From Hyphomicrobiales bacterium (GTDB taxonomy: Bacteria; Pseudomonadota; Alphaproteobacteria; Rhizobiales; JAJFHC01): DNA of 64,000 nt. The notes under the pieces were generated by a model that was given only the letters and a program-made list of their open reading frames with translations, ran no database searches and was not told where the DNA came from. Positions 15,772 to 24,580 of the stretch are shown one piece after another. Position numbers and translations under genes: made by a program. Where the stretch lies: contig JAJFHC010000124.1 of assembly GCA_021775835.1 (NCBI GenBank), forward strand, positions 1 through 64,000. Reading direction: 5' to 3'. Each line of letters starts with the position of its first letter. Within the stretch, counting starts at the first letter, position 1.

Positions 15772-18192
15772 CTATGCCCTCATCCGCCCGCCCTGGGGAT
15801 CATAAAGCGGTGTTGCGTGTATCTGGGCAGCGCGCTTGTCACCGAGGATCTCGATGGCATAGTCGCCGCCTTCCGATACCGCATCGGGTTTGACGTATCC
15901 CAGCGCGATATGCTGTCCCACGTGGGCACCATAGCCGCCGGAAGACACATAACCGACCCACTCGTCATTCAGGAATATGGCCTCGTCGCCCCAGACGCAA
16001 GCATCGCCTGCATCGACCGTGAACGTCGCCCGCACCTCCCGCGGGCCGGTATCACGCTGTTTGAGGGCCGCCTCCCGTCCCACGAAAGCATCCTTGTCGA
16101 CGGCCACAAACCGGTCGAGACCCGCCTCGAACGCGGAATAGTCCGGCAACAGCTCGGTACCCCAGGCCGGGAAACTCTTCTCCAGCCGCGTCATCATCAA
16201 GGCTCTGGTGCCCACCAGTTTCAAACCGAGCCCCTCACCTGCTTCGGTAAGCTGTTCAAACAACGTGCGCTGGCAGTCAAGCGGGCAATAAAGCTCGTAG
16301 CCGGTCTCACCGGTGAAAGACACCCGAAGCGCGGTCACGTCGGGAACCCGGCCAATTTCGAGCACCCGGGCGTTCATGAACCCGAAACTGGCTGTGTCCA
16401 CATCGCCCCCAGCAATGCGGCCCAGGAGTTTCTGTGCACCGGGACCGGCGATATGAAGGCCCGACAGATCGTCAGAACGATTGGTGACCGTCACGCCGTC
16501 CGCCGGCAGAAAATGGTTGAAATGACGCTGGAAGGCGTTCTGCATAGTGTCAGCACCGAGCACGAAGAACCGATCCTCGCCCAGTCTCGATATCGAAAAA
16601 TCGCCGATCAGCATGCCCTTGTCACTCAACATCGGCGACAACGTCATACGCCCGGTCTGTTTGGGCATCCGGTTAGCCATGATCCTGTTGAGCCAGTTTT
16701 CCGCACCAGTACCAGTGACTTCGAACTTGGCCATAGCCGAGAACTCCATCAACCCGACATCGTTACGGATGACACGGCATTCGTCGGCGACCGGGGTCCA
16801 CCAGTTGGGTTGGCGAAATGTCAGCGTGTCGTGCGCCGAGGCACGGTCGGGTGCAAACCACAGCGGGTGCTCAAGACCGAAACTTGATCCGAATACGGCA
16901 TTGGCCTGCACGAGCCTGTCGTAGACCGGTGGCGTCTTGATCGGCCGGCCGACCTCGAATTCCTGATAGGGATAGACCCGGTCCGACCTGTGTTCGTAGA
17001 AATACCCGGTCAGCGCCTTGGTGTACGACCGCGTCGCCCAGGCACCGTATCGCGCCACATCCCAGCAGAAAATATCAAACGGCGGTTCACCCTCCATGAT
17101 CCATTCGGCCATGATCCGGCCGATCCCCGCTCCCTGGTTGAATCCGGTCATCACACCGTTGGCGCAGAAATAGTTCTTCAGATCGGGATGGGGTCCGAGA
17201 AGCGGGCCGAGATCAGGTGAAAAGATCATCGGTCCGTTGATGACCCGCTTTACACCGGCAGTGGCGAGGCACGGCATGGTTTCGACCGACTTCTCGAAGT
17301 GCCATTCCATGCGTCCCAGATCGTCGGGCAGAAGTTCATGACCGAAATCGGACGGCGTTCCATGCTCCGACCAGTGCAGACACGGGGTCTCGTAAGCGCC
17401 CAGCAACAACCCCTGGCCCTCCTGGCGGGCATAGCAGTTGATATCGCCGTCGTTGATCTGCGGCAATTCATGATCCATGGCCTCGATTTCGGGCACCGTC
17501 TCGGTGACCAGATAGTGATGTTCGACCGGCATGAGGGGCAGTGAAATGCCAGCGAGCGCCGCCACTTCCCGGCCCCAGAGGCCGGCCGCGTTGACCACAT
17601 AATCGGCCTCGATGGTGCCGTCCTTTGTCACCACCTGCCAACCGCCATCCGGTTTCGGACTGGTCTCAAGAACAGGGTTGTGCCGGTAGATCACAGCCCC
17701 CAATTTTCTGGCCGCTGCCGCAAAGGCCTGGGTTGCGCTTGCCGGATCCACATGCCCGCCCTGCTCCTCCCACAACACGCCCACAAGGGGAGTGGTGTCG
17801 AGGATCGGTGCCTTTTGTCTGGCTTCTTCCATTGAGATGAATTCGGACTCGATCCCCAGACGGCGCACGGCACTCTGCATCACCTTCATGGATTCGACTT
17901 CCTCGTGACTGCGGCACAGGTTCATGCCGCCCGTGTAATGAAAGCCGCAGGACTGTCCGCTTTCACGTTCCAGTTCCGGATAGATCTCGAAGGTGTATTT
18001 GTGAACCTCGGCCACCGCATTGGGGCGCGTCACGGTAAAGAGTCCGCCGGCGGCGTGCCAGGACGACCCCGAAGTGAGTTCCTGGCGTTCAATCAGGACC
18101 ACGTCGGTCCAGCCGTATTTGGCCAGATGGTAGAGAATACTGCAGCCGACGACACCGCCGCCAATGACAACAACCCGCGCATGATTCTTCAT
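15772..18192 (-). CDS. Dimethylglycine/sarcosine dehydrogenase-like flavoprotein (DAO + GcvT domains)
   Basis: An 806-residue two-part enzyme. The N-terminal FAD oxidoreductase domain begins RVVVIGGGVVGCSILYHL and has SSWHAAGG, where H46 corresponds to the His that carries covalent FAD in characterised dimethylglycine dehydrogenases. The C-terminal half is a GcvT/aminomethyltransferase-like folate-binding domain (RNDVGLMEFS, FTGETGYELY, ending PLYDPQGGRMRA). Such enzymes oxidatively remove an N-methyl group and pass it to tetrahydrofolate. The ATG at 18192 follows GAGGTGAACC. It leads the operon with GST and mttB-like genes, and two TGTGATCACA sites lie upstream. The most likely substrate is dimethylglycine, giving sarcosine for the neighbouring sox genes. 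Confidence 0.88.
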   Translation of the reverse strand: MKNHARVVVIGGGVVGCSILYHLAKYGWTDVVLIERQELTSGSSWHAAGGLFTVTRPNAVAEVHKYTFEIYPELERESGQSCGFHYTGGMNLCRSHEEVESMKVMQSAVRRLGIESEFISMEEARQKAPILDTTPLVGVLWEEQGGHVDPASATQAFAAAARKLGAVIYRHNPVLETSPKPDGGWQVVTKDGTIEADYVVNAAGLWGREVAALAGISLPLMPVEHHYLVTETVPEIEAMDHELPQINDGDINCYARQEGQGLLLGAYETPCLHWSEHGTPSDFGHELLPDDLGRMEWHFEKSVETMPCLATAGVKRVINGPMIFSPDLGPLLGPHPDLKNYFCANGVMTGFNQGAGIGRIMAEWIMEGEPPFDIFCWDVARYGAWATRSYTKALTGYFYEHRSDRVYPYQEFEVGRPIKTPPVYDRLVQANAVFGSSFGLEHPLWFAPDRASAHDTLTFRQPNWWTPVADECRVIRNDVGLMEFSAMAKFEVTGTGAENWLNRIMANRMPKQTGRMTLSPMLSDKGMLIGDFSISRLGEDRFFVLGADTMQNAFQRHFNHFLPADGVTVTNRSDDLSGLHIAGPGAQKLLGRIAGGDVDTASFGFMNARVLEIGRVPDVTALRVSFTGETGYELYCPLDCQRTLFEQLTEAGEGLGLKLVGTRALMMTRLEKSFPAWGTELLPDYSAFEAGLDRFVAVDKDAFVGREAALKQRDTGPREVRATFTVDAGDACVWGDEAIFLNDEWVGYVSSGGYGAHVGQHIALGYVKPDAVSEGGDYAIEILGDKRAAQIHATPLYDPQGGRMRA

Positions 18193-18289
18193 GGTTCACC
18201 TCGAAACCCGCGTCGCCATAAACAGCGGTAAACGACAACATCCGCTGCAATCCTCCTTAAACCAATCCTGGTACATTGTTCAATCAAAA

Positions 18290-18299
18290 TGTGATCACA
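18290..18299. promoter_or_regulatory. TGTGATCACA operator, site 2
   Basis: Exact palindrome about 98 bases upstream of the dimethylglycine dehydrogenase-like start, nearest to that promoter. Together with site 3, 102 bases away, it could allow looping or cooperative binding. Confidence 0.72.
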
Positions 18300-18311
18300 C
18301 AAGAAACATGA

Positions 18312-18325
18312 CTCTGAGATCAGAG
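18312..18325. repeat. Inverted repeat CTCTGA-GA-TCAGAG
   Basis: Perfect 6-base arms around a 2-base centre, placed between two TGTGATCACA sites. The inner GATCA resembles the operator core but the flanks differ. It may be a second regulator's site or a degenerate operator. Confidence 0.35.
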
Positions 18326-18391
18326 ATAACCACACCCTCGAACCGTTTGATTATTTGGTATAAAAAGAAGGGCACTCATCAAAACGCCATG

Positions 18392-18401
18392 TGTGATCAC
18401 A
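18392..18401. promoter_or_regulatory. TGTGATCACA operator, site 3
   Basis: Exact palindrome (GTGTGATCACAG in context) 176 bases before the gntR start. It is about 100 bases upstream of the proposed gntR promoter, so autoregulation is possible but not obvious from its position. Confidence 0.7.
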
Positions 18402-18502
18402 GATTATCCCAAAGTTTGCCCAGGCCGGACTTTCCCCGATAGAGGATCGGCATTTGCGTTCAATCGCCAGTTCCAACGCGCACCGGGTCCGTTGGTGGCA
18501 GT

Positions 18503-18531
18503 TTGACAAGACCTTGGGGCCTGACTATGCA
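18503..18531 (+). promoter_or_regulatory. Sigma70-type promoter candidate for gntR
   Basis: TTGACA at 18503-18508, a 17-base spacer and TATGCA at 18526-18531. The -35 box is perfect and the -10 box is partial. The predicted transcript start would be about 40 bases before the ATG at 18578. Confidence 0.45.
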
Positions 18532-18577
18532 ACACACACTGGCAGAACATGAGTCTCCCGTAACCTGACGGAGCACG

Positions 18578-19279
18578 ATGGCAAGAACATCCATGGCAAA
18601 GACCTCGGCCGGCGGAACAGCCCTCCTTGACGGCCCGATGAACGAGCGTATTTACCAAACGGTCAAATGGCGTCTGATCGTCGGCGACTACGTCCCGAAT
18701 GACGCCATCTCCATACGGCGCATTGCCGCTGAACTGGGAACCAGCACGATGCCGGTTCGCGAGGCACTCAAACGCCTGGTGTCCGAACGCGCCCTCACCT
18801 CTTCAGCCAACCGCTCGTTCCGCGTTGCCGACCACGAGCCGAACAAGATTTCCGATCTTTTCTTTCTGCGGTCGTCGCTGGAAGGGATCGCCACCGAGTT
18901 GGCGACCACGCGCCTGACCACCCCGCAGATTGACAGACTGGACGAGCTCGCAGCCCAGATGGACGTGGATGTGGTTCAGCGCGATGCCAACAACTACCTG
19001 TCGCGGAACTATACGTTCCATTTCACGATCTATACAGCGGCGGGAAACGGCGAACTGGTGTCGATCATCGAGAGCCTGTGGGCCCAGACCGGCCCGTTCC
19101 TTGCCATGGGCGTGCGCAACGTCGGCATGACCCCGGACTGGCGCCGCAAGCATGGAGAGATCGCCGAGGCGATCCGGGCACGCGACGCCGCAAGCGCCCG
19201 TGCGAACATCGAAGACGATATCAACTGGGGTACGGAAGTCTTCAAGGATATCCGCCAGAGCGGCAAGGAATCCGACTGA
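18578..19279 (+). CDS. GntR-family transcriptional regulator, FCD (FadR) subfamily
   Basis: A 233-residue regulator. The N-terminal winged helix covers about residues 20-85 (IYQTVKWRLIVGDYVPNDAIS, then LGTSTMPVREALKRL as recognition helix). The C-terminal all-helical FCD ligand domain has the usual metal-site pattern: Asp/Asn early, NYTFHFTIYTAAGN in the middle and HGEIAEAIRARD late. The start has GGAG five bases upstream. It is divergent from the dimethylglycine dehydrogenase-like operon, ends flush against soxG, and lies in the middle of the cluster of TGTGATCACA sites, so it is the prime candidate for the regulator that reads them. Ligand unknown; a carboxylate intermediate is usual for FCD proteins. 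Confidence 0.9.
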   Translation: MARTSMAKTSAGGTALLDGPMNERIYQTVKWRLIVGDYVPNDAISIRRIAAELGTSTMPVREALKRLVSERALTSSANRSFRVADHEPNKISDLFFLRSSLEGIATELATTRLTTPQIDRLDELAAQMDVDVVQRDANNYLSRNYTFHFTIYTAAGNGELVSIIESLWAQTGPFLAMGVRNVGMTPDWRRKHGEIAEAIRARDAASARANIEDDINWGTEVFKDIRQSGKESD

Positions 19280-19870
19280 TCAGAGAAGCCGTTTCAGGGC
19301 AACTTCCATCCGCTGCCACAAGGACAGACACAGACTTCGGTCTACCTGGATTTCAAACGTTTCATCGTCCAGGCATCTGGCCAACACACTATGCCCAGAA
19401 AGCACCGTCTTCAGACAACCGCCGGCAGAAAATCCGCCTTGGCGAAAATCTGCCGTGACAAGGCCCGACAGAACCTGACGCACGGGCGCACCAACAAATT
19501 CCAGGTAGACGACACCGTGGCTGATGTCCGTCAGTGACAACTGGCCCTGGTCGCTCCCGATTTCCAACGCTTTCTCCAGTTCAGGTGGCGCGAGGCCATC
19601 GCTGAGGGCCAGAACCGTGACCGGTCCGACCCGACAGAGAACGATATCGTCAAAGACATGGTGACGGTTGGGTGGCGGGAGATGCTTTAAAATCCGTTCA
19701 AGCTCAAGCATCGAGCGCGCCTCCATCTGAAGCACCGCACGGGTGGCGCATTCGCGGACCTCGACGCCGCTCGCCGCACAATGACCTGCGCGCCACGCTC
19801 TCAGTTCTTCGACGAGGATTGGCGTCCGTTCGGGTAAGTCAAACACGCAACCGGTCTCCCTTGGGGTCAT
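19280..19870 (-). CDS. soxG: Sarcosine oxidase gamma subunit
   Basis: About 196 residues, the smallest GcvT-like subunit of heterotetrameric sarcosine oxidase. The segment DISHGVVYLEFVGAPVRQVLSGLVTAD followed by GHSVLARCLDDETFEIQVDRSL is typical of SoxG. The frame is open to 19969, but the ATG at 19870 is chosen because soxA and soxG commonly overlap slightly; here the overlap is 32 bases. There is no clear Shine-Dalgarno, as expected for a coupled gene. The stop codon directly abuts the stop of gntR on the other strand. Residues 1-12 are less certain because of the start choice. Confidence 0.85.
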   Translation of the reverse strand: MTPRETGCVFDLPERTPILVEELRAWRAGHCAASGVEVRECATRAVLQMEARSMLELERILKHLPPPNRHHVFDDIVLCRVGPVTVLALSDGLAPPELEKALEIGSDQGQLSLTDISHGVVYLEFVGAPVRQVLSGLVTADFRQGGFSAGGCLKTVLSGHSVLARCLDDETFEIQVDRSLCLSLWQRMEVALKRLL

Positions 19871-22832
19871 AAAAGTGGGATGGAACGATGCATACTTCGA
19901 CGCTCTCGTTAGCGATCGGCGACACGGCCCAGACGTGTTCACCATGGCGCCGATGACCTGAATTGACAAATGCCAGGGCGATCGGCTTTACAAGTGTAGC
20001 ACTGACGATCGATGCGGTGACATAACCCTGGGACTTCTGGCTCTGGCCGGCCCATGTCGCGCCGGTCACCATGGCTCCTATCGGGATGGGCGTTGCCCCA
20101 TCCACCGGCACAAGGCCAACCAGGTTGCCCCGCTCATCTGACTGCAACTGGGGCCGGGAGAGGAGTGATTTGCCGAGAAAGTCCTTGGTGGTCGAAACCA
20201 TGCGCCCAAGCCCCAGGTCACCGGGCGTCGTGCGCCCGTCAATTTCGGTTCCAATCGAGATATGCCCTTTCTCGATCCTCATGATGTCGAGCGCCTCAAG
20301 CCCATACGGCATGAGTCCGAAGGGTTCTCCCACGCTCATGACCCGGTCCCACAAGGCGTCGGCATAGCCGGCCGGCACATTGATCTCGTATCCCAGTTCG
20401 CCGGAAAAACTCACCCGGAAGACCCTCGCCGGCAACCCCGCCACGACCCCCTGGCGGACACTGGCCGGAGAGAAGGCATCGTGAGAAACGTCGAACGACG
20501 GATCGAGGCTTTCGAGTACCTTGCGGGCGTGCGGGCCGGCAACGGCAAGGCTCGCCCAGTGATCGGTCACCGATGTTATCCGCACATCCAGGTCACGCCA
20601 TTGCACCTGCCGGAGTTTCTCCATATGCAGCCAAACCCGCCACGATTGCGCGGTTGTCATGGTGATCAGGAAGTGATCGTCGCCAAGGCGCGAAACCGTG
20701 CCGTCATCGAGGACAATACCGTCCTCGCGCAACATCAGGCTGTAGCGCACTCTTTCGAGACCGAGCTTTTGCAAATTGTTGCAGTAGAGCCGCTCCAGAA
20801 ACGCAAGAGCGCCGGGTCCCTTGACGTCGGCCTTGCCCAGGGTCGACATGTCGATGATCCCAACGTTTTCACGTGTATTGCGAACCTCCCGGTCGATCGC
20901 CTGTTCCATTGTCTCGCCATCGCGCGGATAATATCGGGGATAAATCCAGTCGCCGGAATCGATCGTCACGACGCCGGTTCGCTGGCTTGCTGCGTGGAAC
21001 GGCGTCCGTCGCGTGGGCGTCATCAGCGGCCCTTTGGCATCGCCCGCGATCTGGCCAAACAACACAGGCGATACCGGTGGCCGCAACGTCGTATGGCCGA
21101 TCTCCCTTCCGGGCAAGCCGGTCAGTTCACTGACAATGTTGATCGCGTTGACGTTGCTGGTTTTTCCCTGATCCGTTCCCATGCCGGTCGTCGTGTAGCG
21201 TTTGACATGCTCGATCGACTGGAACCCCTCCTCCACCGACAAGGCGAGATCATTTACCGTGACATCGTTCTGCAGATCGACGAAAGATTTCTGGGAAGCC
21301 GCCAGCAGGACAGCGACTGGGATCGATGTGCCCGCCGCCAGACAGACGGGTTGGCCGTCAACAACAGGTTCCGCCGCCAGCTCTGAGTCCGGATTGAACC
21401 CTGCCGCGCCAGCAGCCCAGACACCGGTGTCGTGCCCCGAAGTGATGCACTCCTGGAGTTTAAAGTAACCCGCCGCTACACCGGCAGGGCGCAACCGGTC
21501 GGGTGCATCATTAGCGACCAGTGTCGTTGTTTTGTCATCGAACGACAGCGTGCCGCCTGCCTGTGAGTACAGCTGGAGCGACGGTGTCCAGCCGCCCGAC
21601 ACACACACAAGATCGCAAGGGTAACGGGTTAGAGACGCTTCCGGATCACCCGCCGGCCGCACGTCGATCGACAAAACCTGATGTCTTCCCCGTGTTGCCA
21701 TGGGCCAGTGCCCGGTGAGCAACGGCACACCGTCGGGCACTAGTTTCGCAACACCGTCCGCAACGTTGTCTCTGATGTCGATGACCACGGAAAGCTCTAT
21801 TCCGGCGCTCTGCAGATCGGCAATCGTGGCATAGGCGGAATCATTGTTGGTCACGATAACCGCCCGCCGTCCGGGCCGCACACCGGTCTGGCGGATGTAA
21901 CGACGGGCCGCCGAGGCCAGCATGATGCCCGGCCGGTCGTTGCCGGGAAACACCAGCGGCCGCTCCACGGCACCCGTCGCAAGCACAACTTGTTCCGCTC
22001 GCAGTTTGATCAAACGTCTCGATACTCCAGGCTGGTCAGGCGTCGACACAATCTGGTCAAGCAGAACCAGATTGTGATCATGACAGGCGACAGCCGTGGC
22101 TCCGGTCAGAATCCGGACATTCCCGGCACTTTCGAGCGTGTCTGATGCAAGTCCGATCCAATCCGTCGAGGATTGCCCCTCGATCCGGGCAACTTCCCAG
22201 GCGAGGCTTCCGCCCAGACTGATGTTTTCATCGCACAACACCACATCGGCGCCGGTTCGACCGACGGCAAGTGCTGCCGACAAACCGGCAGGGCCGGCGC
22301 CGACCACCAACACATCGCAATGATCATTGATCGACTCATAGGTCTGTCCGTCCGGACCCTCGGGCGGCAGCCCTAGCCCTGCGGCCCGGCGAATGATTTT
22401 CTCGTAGGTCTTCCAAGCCCGCTTCGGCCACATGAAGGTCTTGTAGTAAAACCCCGCCGCCAGCATTCTCGAAACCAATTGGGCGGCAGCGCCCATGTCG
22501 TAGCGAAGCCCCGGCCAGGCATTTTGGGAAAAGGCCTCCAGCCCTTCGTGGAGCCAGACTTGCGTGGCCCGAAGGTTGGGAACCGCCCGGTCACCGGTGT
22601 AGAGTTGAACCAGGGCGTTTGGTTCTTCTGAGCCAGCGGAGAAAACGCCCCGGGGCCGGTGATACTTGAAACTGCGCCCGACGAGCGCAACCCCGTTTGC
22701 CAGCAGGGCGGACGCCAGCGTGTCCCCCGCAAAACCGGTATAGGGTTTGCCGTCAAACCGGAACTGCAAGGGCCGCGTCCGGTCAATGGCCCCGCCCTCC
22801 TTCAGACGATTTATCTGCGATCCCGGCGTCAT
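19839..22832 (-). CDS. soxA: Sarcosine oxidase alpha subunit
   Basis: A 997-residue subunit that, with beta, gamma and delta, oxidises sarcosine to glycine with transfer of the one-carbon unit to tetrahydrofolate. The N-terminus (INRLKEGGAIDRTRPLQFRF, then LLANGVALVGRSFKYHRPRG) is the Fer2_4-like region. An NAD-binding Rossmann segment follows (CDVLVVGAGPAGLSAALA). The C-terminal 380 residues form the GcvT-like folate domain (NVGIIDMSTLGKADVKGP, SFSGELGYEINVP). Length and order match known SoxA. Its start overlaps soxD by four bases (ATGA), and its end overlaps soxG. Confidence 0.95.
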   Translation of the reverse strand: MTPGSQINRLKEGGAIDRTRPLQFRFDGKPYTGFAGDTLASALLANGVALVGRSFKYHRPRGVFSAGSEEPNALVQLYTGDRAVPNLRATQVWLHEGLEAFSQNAWPGLRYDMGAAAQLVSRMLAAGFYYKTFMWPKRAWKTYEKIIRRAAGLGLPPEGPDGQTYESINDHCDVLVVGAGPAGLSAALAVGRTGADVVLCDENISLGGSLAWEVARIEGQSSTDWIGLASDTLESAGNVRILTGATAVACHDHNLVLLDQIVSTPDQPGVSRRLIKLRAEQVVLATGAVERPLVFPGNDRPGIMLASAARRYIRQTGVRPGRRAVIVTNNDSAYATIADLQSAGIELSVVIDIRDNVADGVAKLVPDGVPLLTGHWPMATRGRHQVLSIDVRPAGDPEASLTRYPCDLVCVSGGWTPSLQLYSQAGGTLSFDDKTTTLVANDAPDRLRPAGVAAGYFKLQECITSGHDTGVWAAGAAGFNPDSELAAEPVVDGQPVCLAAGTSIPVAVLLAASQKSFVDLQNDVTVNDLALSVEEGFQSIEHVKRYTTTGMGTDQGKTSNVNAINIVSELTGLPGREIGHTTLRPPVSPVLFGQIAGDAKGPLMTPTRRTPFHAASQRTGVVTIDSGDWIYPRYYPRDGETMEQAIDREVRNTRENVGIIDMSTLGKADVKGPGALAFLERLYCNNLQKLGLERVRYSLMLREDGIVLDDGTVSRLGDDHFLITMTTAQSWRVWLHMEKLRQVQWRDLDVRITSVTDHWASLAVAGPHARKVLESLDPSFDVSHDAFSPASVRQGVVAGLPARVFRVSFSGELGYEINVPAGYADALWDRVMSVGEPFGLMPYGLEALDIMRIEKGHISIGTEIDGRTTPGDLGLGRMVSTTKDFLGKSLLSRPQLQSDERGNLVGLVPVDGATPIPIGAMVTGATWAGQSQKSQGYVTASIVSATLVKPIALAFVNSGHRRHGEHVWAVSPIANESVEVCIVPSHFYDPKGDRLRV

Positions 22833-23119
22833 GTATCGTCACCCGAGACATCATCCGACACTTCAGACGCATCACCGCATTCCAGGATCGTATTATCGCG
22901 GGTGTCCCGGCACACCAGTAGCCACCGTTCGCAACCTGACGTGTGATGCCAGTATTCGCGGTGCGGTCCTTTGGGATTATCCCGCAAGTGGACGTAGGCA
23001 TGCCAGTCGGCAAAAGACGCCTGGTCATCAAGCCTCGGCATGTTGGCCTCCGCACTGCCGCCGTAGGAAAATTCCTCTTCGTTGCGCGGCCCACACCAGG
23101 GACACGGGATCTGGATCAT
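22829..23119 (-). CDS. soxD: Sarcosine oxidase delta subunit
   Basis: A 96-residue small subunit with the expected zinc ligands: C6 and C9 (IPCPWCG), H59 and C63 (YWHHTSGC). The conserved segments EFSYGGSAE and RDNPKGPHREYWHH are typical of SoxD. It lies 21 bases after soxB and overlaps soxA as ATGA. It completes the beta-delta-alpha-gamma order known from other sox operons. Confidence 0.95.
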   Translation of the reverse strand: MIQIPCPWCGPRNEEEFSYGGSAEANMPRLDDQASFADWHAYVHLRDNPKGPHREYWHHTSGCERWLLVCRDTRDNTILECGDASEVSDDVSGDDT

Positions 23120-23140
23120 GGTCGCTCCCCTCGCCGGTGG

Positions 23141-24406
23141 TCAGTGCGCATAGGGTCTGGGTCCCGCCCCGGCGTCGTCGATCAAGCCTCCGGTCTCGAA
23201 CCTTTCCAGCGAAAACGGCGTCAACAACGGGTGTGTCTCCCCTGATGCAATCGTCTGGGCCATTGTCCAACCCACAGCCGGCGTCGCCTTGAACCCGGCG
23301 TAACCCCAGCCTGCATTGAGATAGAGACCTTCCACGGGACCGGTGCCCACGATCGCGTTTCCGTCCATGGGAATGTCGGCTATTCCACCCCACTGGCGCA
23401 TCAGTCGCATCTTGCTGATGAAAGGGAACATCGCAATGGCGCGCTCGACGACGTCTTCGATGCGCCGGAACCCACCGTGCGAGGCATAGGAATTGTAAGG
23501 GTCGATGGCACCGCCCATAACAAGCTCGCCCTTGTCAGTCTGGCTCACGTAGGCCAGGCCGGCATTGTAGTTCACCACCACGTCGAGGGCGGGTTTCACC
23601 GGCTCGGAAACAAAGGCCTGCACGGCAAGGCTCTCCAGCGGCAGGGTAACTCCCGCCATCCCGGCCACGACGCTCGAATGGCCGGCAACACTGATCAGCA
23701 CGTTGCGTGTTGAGATTCTACCCTTCGGTGTGATCACACTTTTAACGCGTTCACCGTCAACTTCGATTCCTGTCACCGGGCATTGCTCGACGATATCAAC
23801 ACCTCTTTGACTCGCCCCACGGGCATACCCCCAGGCGACGGCATCGTGGCGAACAGTTCCACCACGCTCCTGCGCCAGCGCCCCAACGATTGGATAGCGC
23901 GTAGCGCCGTCAAGGTTGAGTTGAGGCACCCGTTTCCCGAGCGTACGCCGGTCGAGTATTTCCGCGTCACTACCGCGCAGGCGCATGGCATTGGCCCTGA
24001 GAATGAAACTCTCCATCTCGCCATCGGAATGAGCCAGGTCAACATAACCACGCTGGGACACCATCAGGTTGTAATTCAGTTCCTGGCTGAGCCCTTCCCA
24101 AAGGTGCAACGCGAATTCCTTCAGGTCTGCACTGGCATCCAGAAAGTAGTCCGAACGAACGATTGTCGTGTTTCGTCCCGTGTTGCCGCCGCCCAACCAT
24201 CCGCTTTCCAGCACAAGAACGCGGCTCAATCCGCGCACTTTCGCTAGGTAATACGCGGTAGCCAACCCGTGCCCCCCACCACCGATGATCACCACGTCAT
24301 AGGTGGGGTTGGGTATCGCGCGATGCCAGGCCGGCGGCCAGCCGCGCCCGTTGCGTCGGGCCGCACCGATCAGCGAGAGAATCGAATATCGTCTCGAACC
24401 TGGAAT
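23141..24406 (-). CDS. soxB: Sarcosine oxidase beta subunit, apparently starting at ATT
   Basis: Catalytic beta subunit with the FAD fold (YDVVIIGGGGHGLATAYYLAK) and GGTVRHDAVAWGY, the region that carries the covalent-FMN His in characterised SoxB. The first ordinary start in frame is GTG at 24295, which would cut into the Rossmann beta strand and lose the family's N-terminal 37 residues. The frame is open back to a stop at 24419-24421 and encodes PGSRRYSILSL then GWPPAWHRA, which fits the usual SoxB N-terminus (xxRYSxFSL...GWxPAW). The only plausible initiation codon is ATT at 24404-24406, six bases after AAAGGAG. This gives 421 residues, a normal SoxB length. A sequencing error at this codon is the main alternative. 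Confidence 0.9.
   Translation of the reverse strand: MPGSRRYSILSLIGAARRNGRGWPPAWHRAIPNPTYDVVIIGGGGHGLATAYYLAKVRGLSRVLVLESGWLGGGNTGRNTTIVRSDYFLDASADLKEFALHLWEGLSQELNYNLMVSQRGYVDLAHSDGEMESFILRANAMRLRGSDAEILDRRTLGKRVPQLNLDGATRYPIVGALAQERGGTVRHDAVAWGYARGASQRGVDIVEQCPVTGIEVDGERVKSVITPKGRISTRNVLISVAGHSSVVAGMAGVTLPLESLAVQAFVSEPVKPALDVVVNYNAGLAYVSQTDKGELVMGGAIDPYNSYASHGGFRRIEDVVERAIAMFPFISKMRLMRQWGGIADIPMDGNAIVGTGPVEGLYLNAGWGYAGFKATPAVGWTMAQTIASGETHPLLTPFSLERFETGGLIDDAGAGPRPYAH
23731..23740. promoter_or_regulatory. TGTGATCACA inside soxB
   Basis: Exact copy of the palindrome within the soxB coding region (encoding part of SVITPK). It may be an intragenic binding site or chance; the other six exact copies are all intergenic. 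Confidence 0.4.
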
Positions 24407-24471
24407 TGCCCGCTCCTTTCAATAAAACCGTTTGCCCGGTTAACGAGCCCGAGCCATCTCAGATGTGATGG

Positions 24472-24500
24472 ATCATTTCGGTGGAAATCGCCCTTGTCAA
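24472..24500 (-). promoter_or_regulatory. Promoter candidate for the sox operon
   Basis: On the minus strand TTGACA (24500-24495), a 17-base spacer and AATGAT (24477-24472). The operator TGTGATCACA ends three bases upstream of the -35 box. The predicted start near 24465 places the operator centre at about -43. Confidence 0.6.
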
Positions 24501-24503
24501 TAG

Positions 24504-24513
24504 TGTGATCACA
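24504..24513. promoter_or_regulatory. TGTGATCACA operator, site 4
   Basis: Exact palindrome in the 174-base spacer between soxB (minus) and the NicX-like gene (plus). It sits just upstream of the sox -35 box, and 12 bases before a TTGACA at 24525-24530 that could be the -35 box of the rightward gene. It could therefore control both directions. Confidence 0.75.
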
Positions 24514-24580
24514 GTTACTTTTTGTTGACAACAGGGTCTTTTGTTCTGATCGTGAAATCGGACAAGAAGGCGATTTCCCC

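Larger units (their letters stand above)
18193..18577. other. Divergent control region between dimethylglycine dehydrogenase-like gene and gntR
   Basis: A spacer of 385 bases without genes. It holds two exact TGTGATCACA sites (18290-18299 and 18392-18401), a different inverted repeat CTCTGA-GA-TCAGAG between them (18312-18325), an AT-rich stretch around 18345-18370, and a TTGACA/TATGCA promoter candidate for the regulator gene. Confidence 0.65.

Noticed and set aside
24504..24513. TGTGATCACA read as a CRP site
   Set aside because: The half-sites equal TGTGA/TCACA, but CRP needs a 6-base spacer between them and here there is none.
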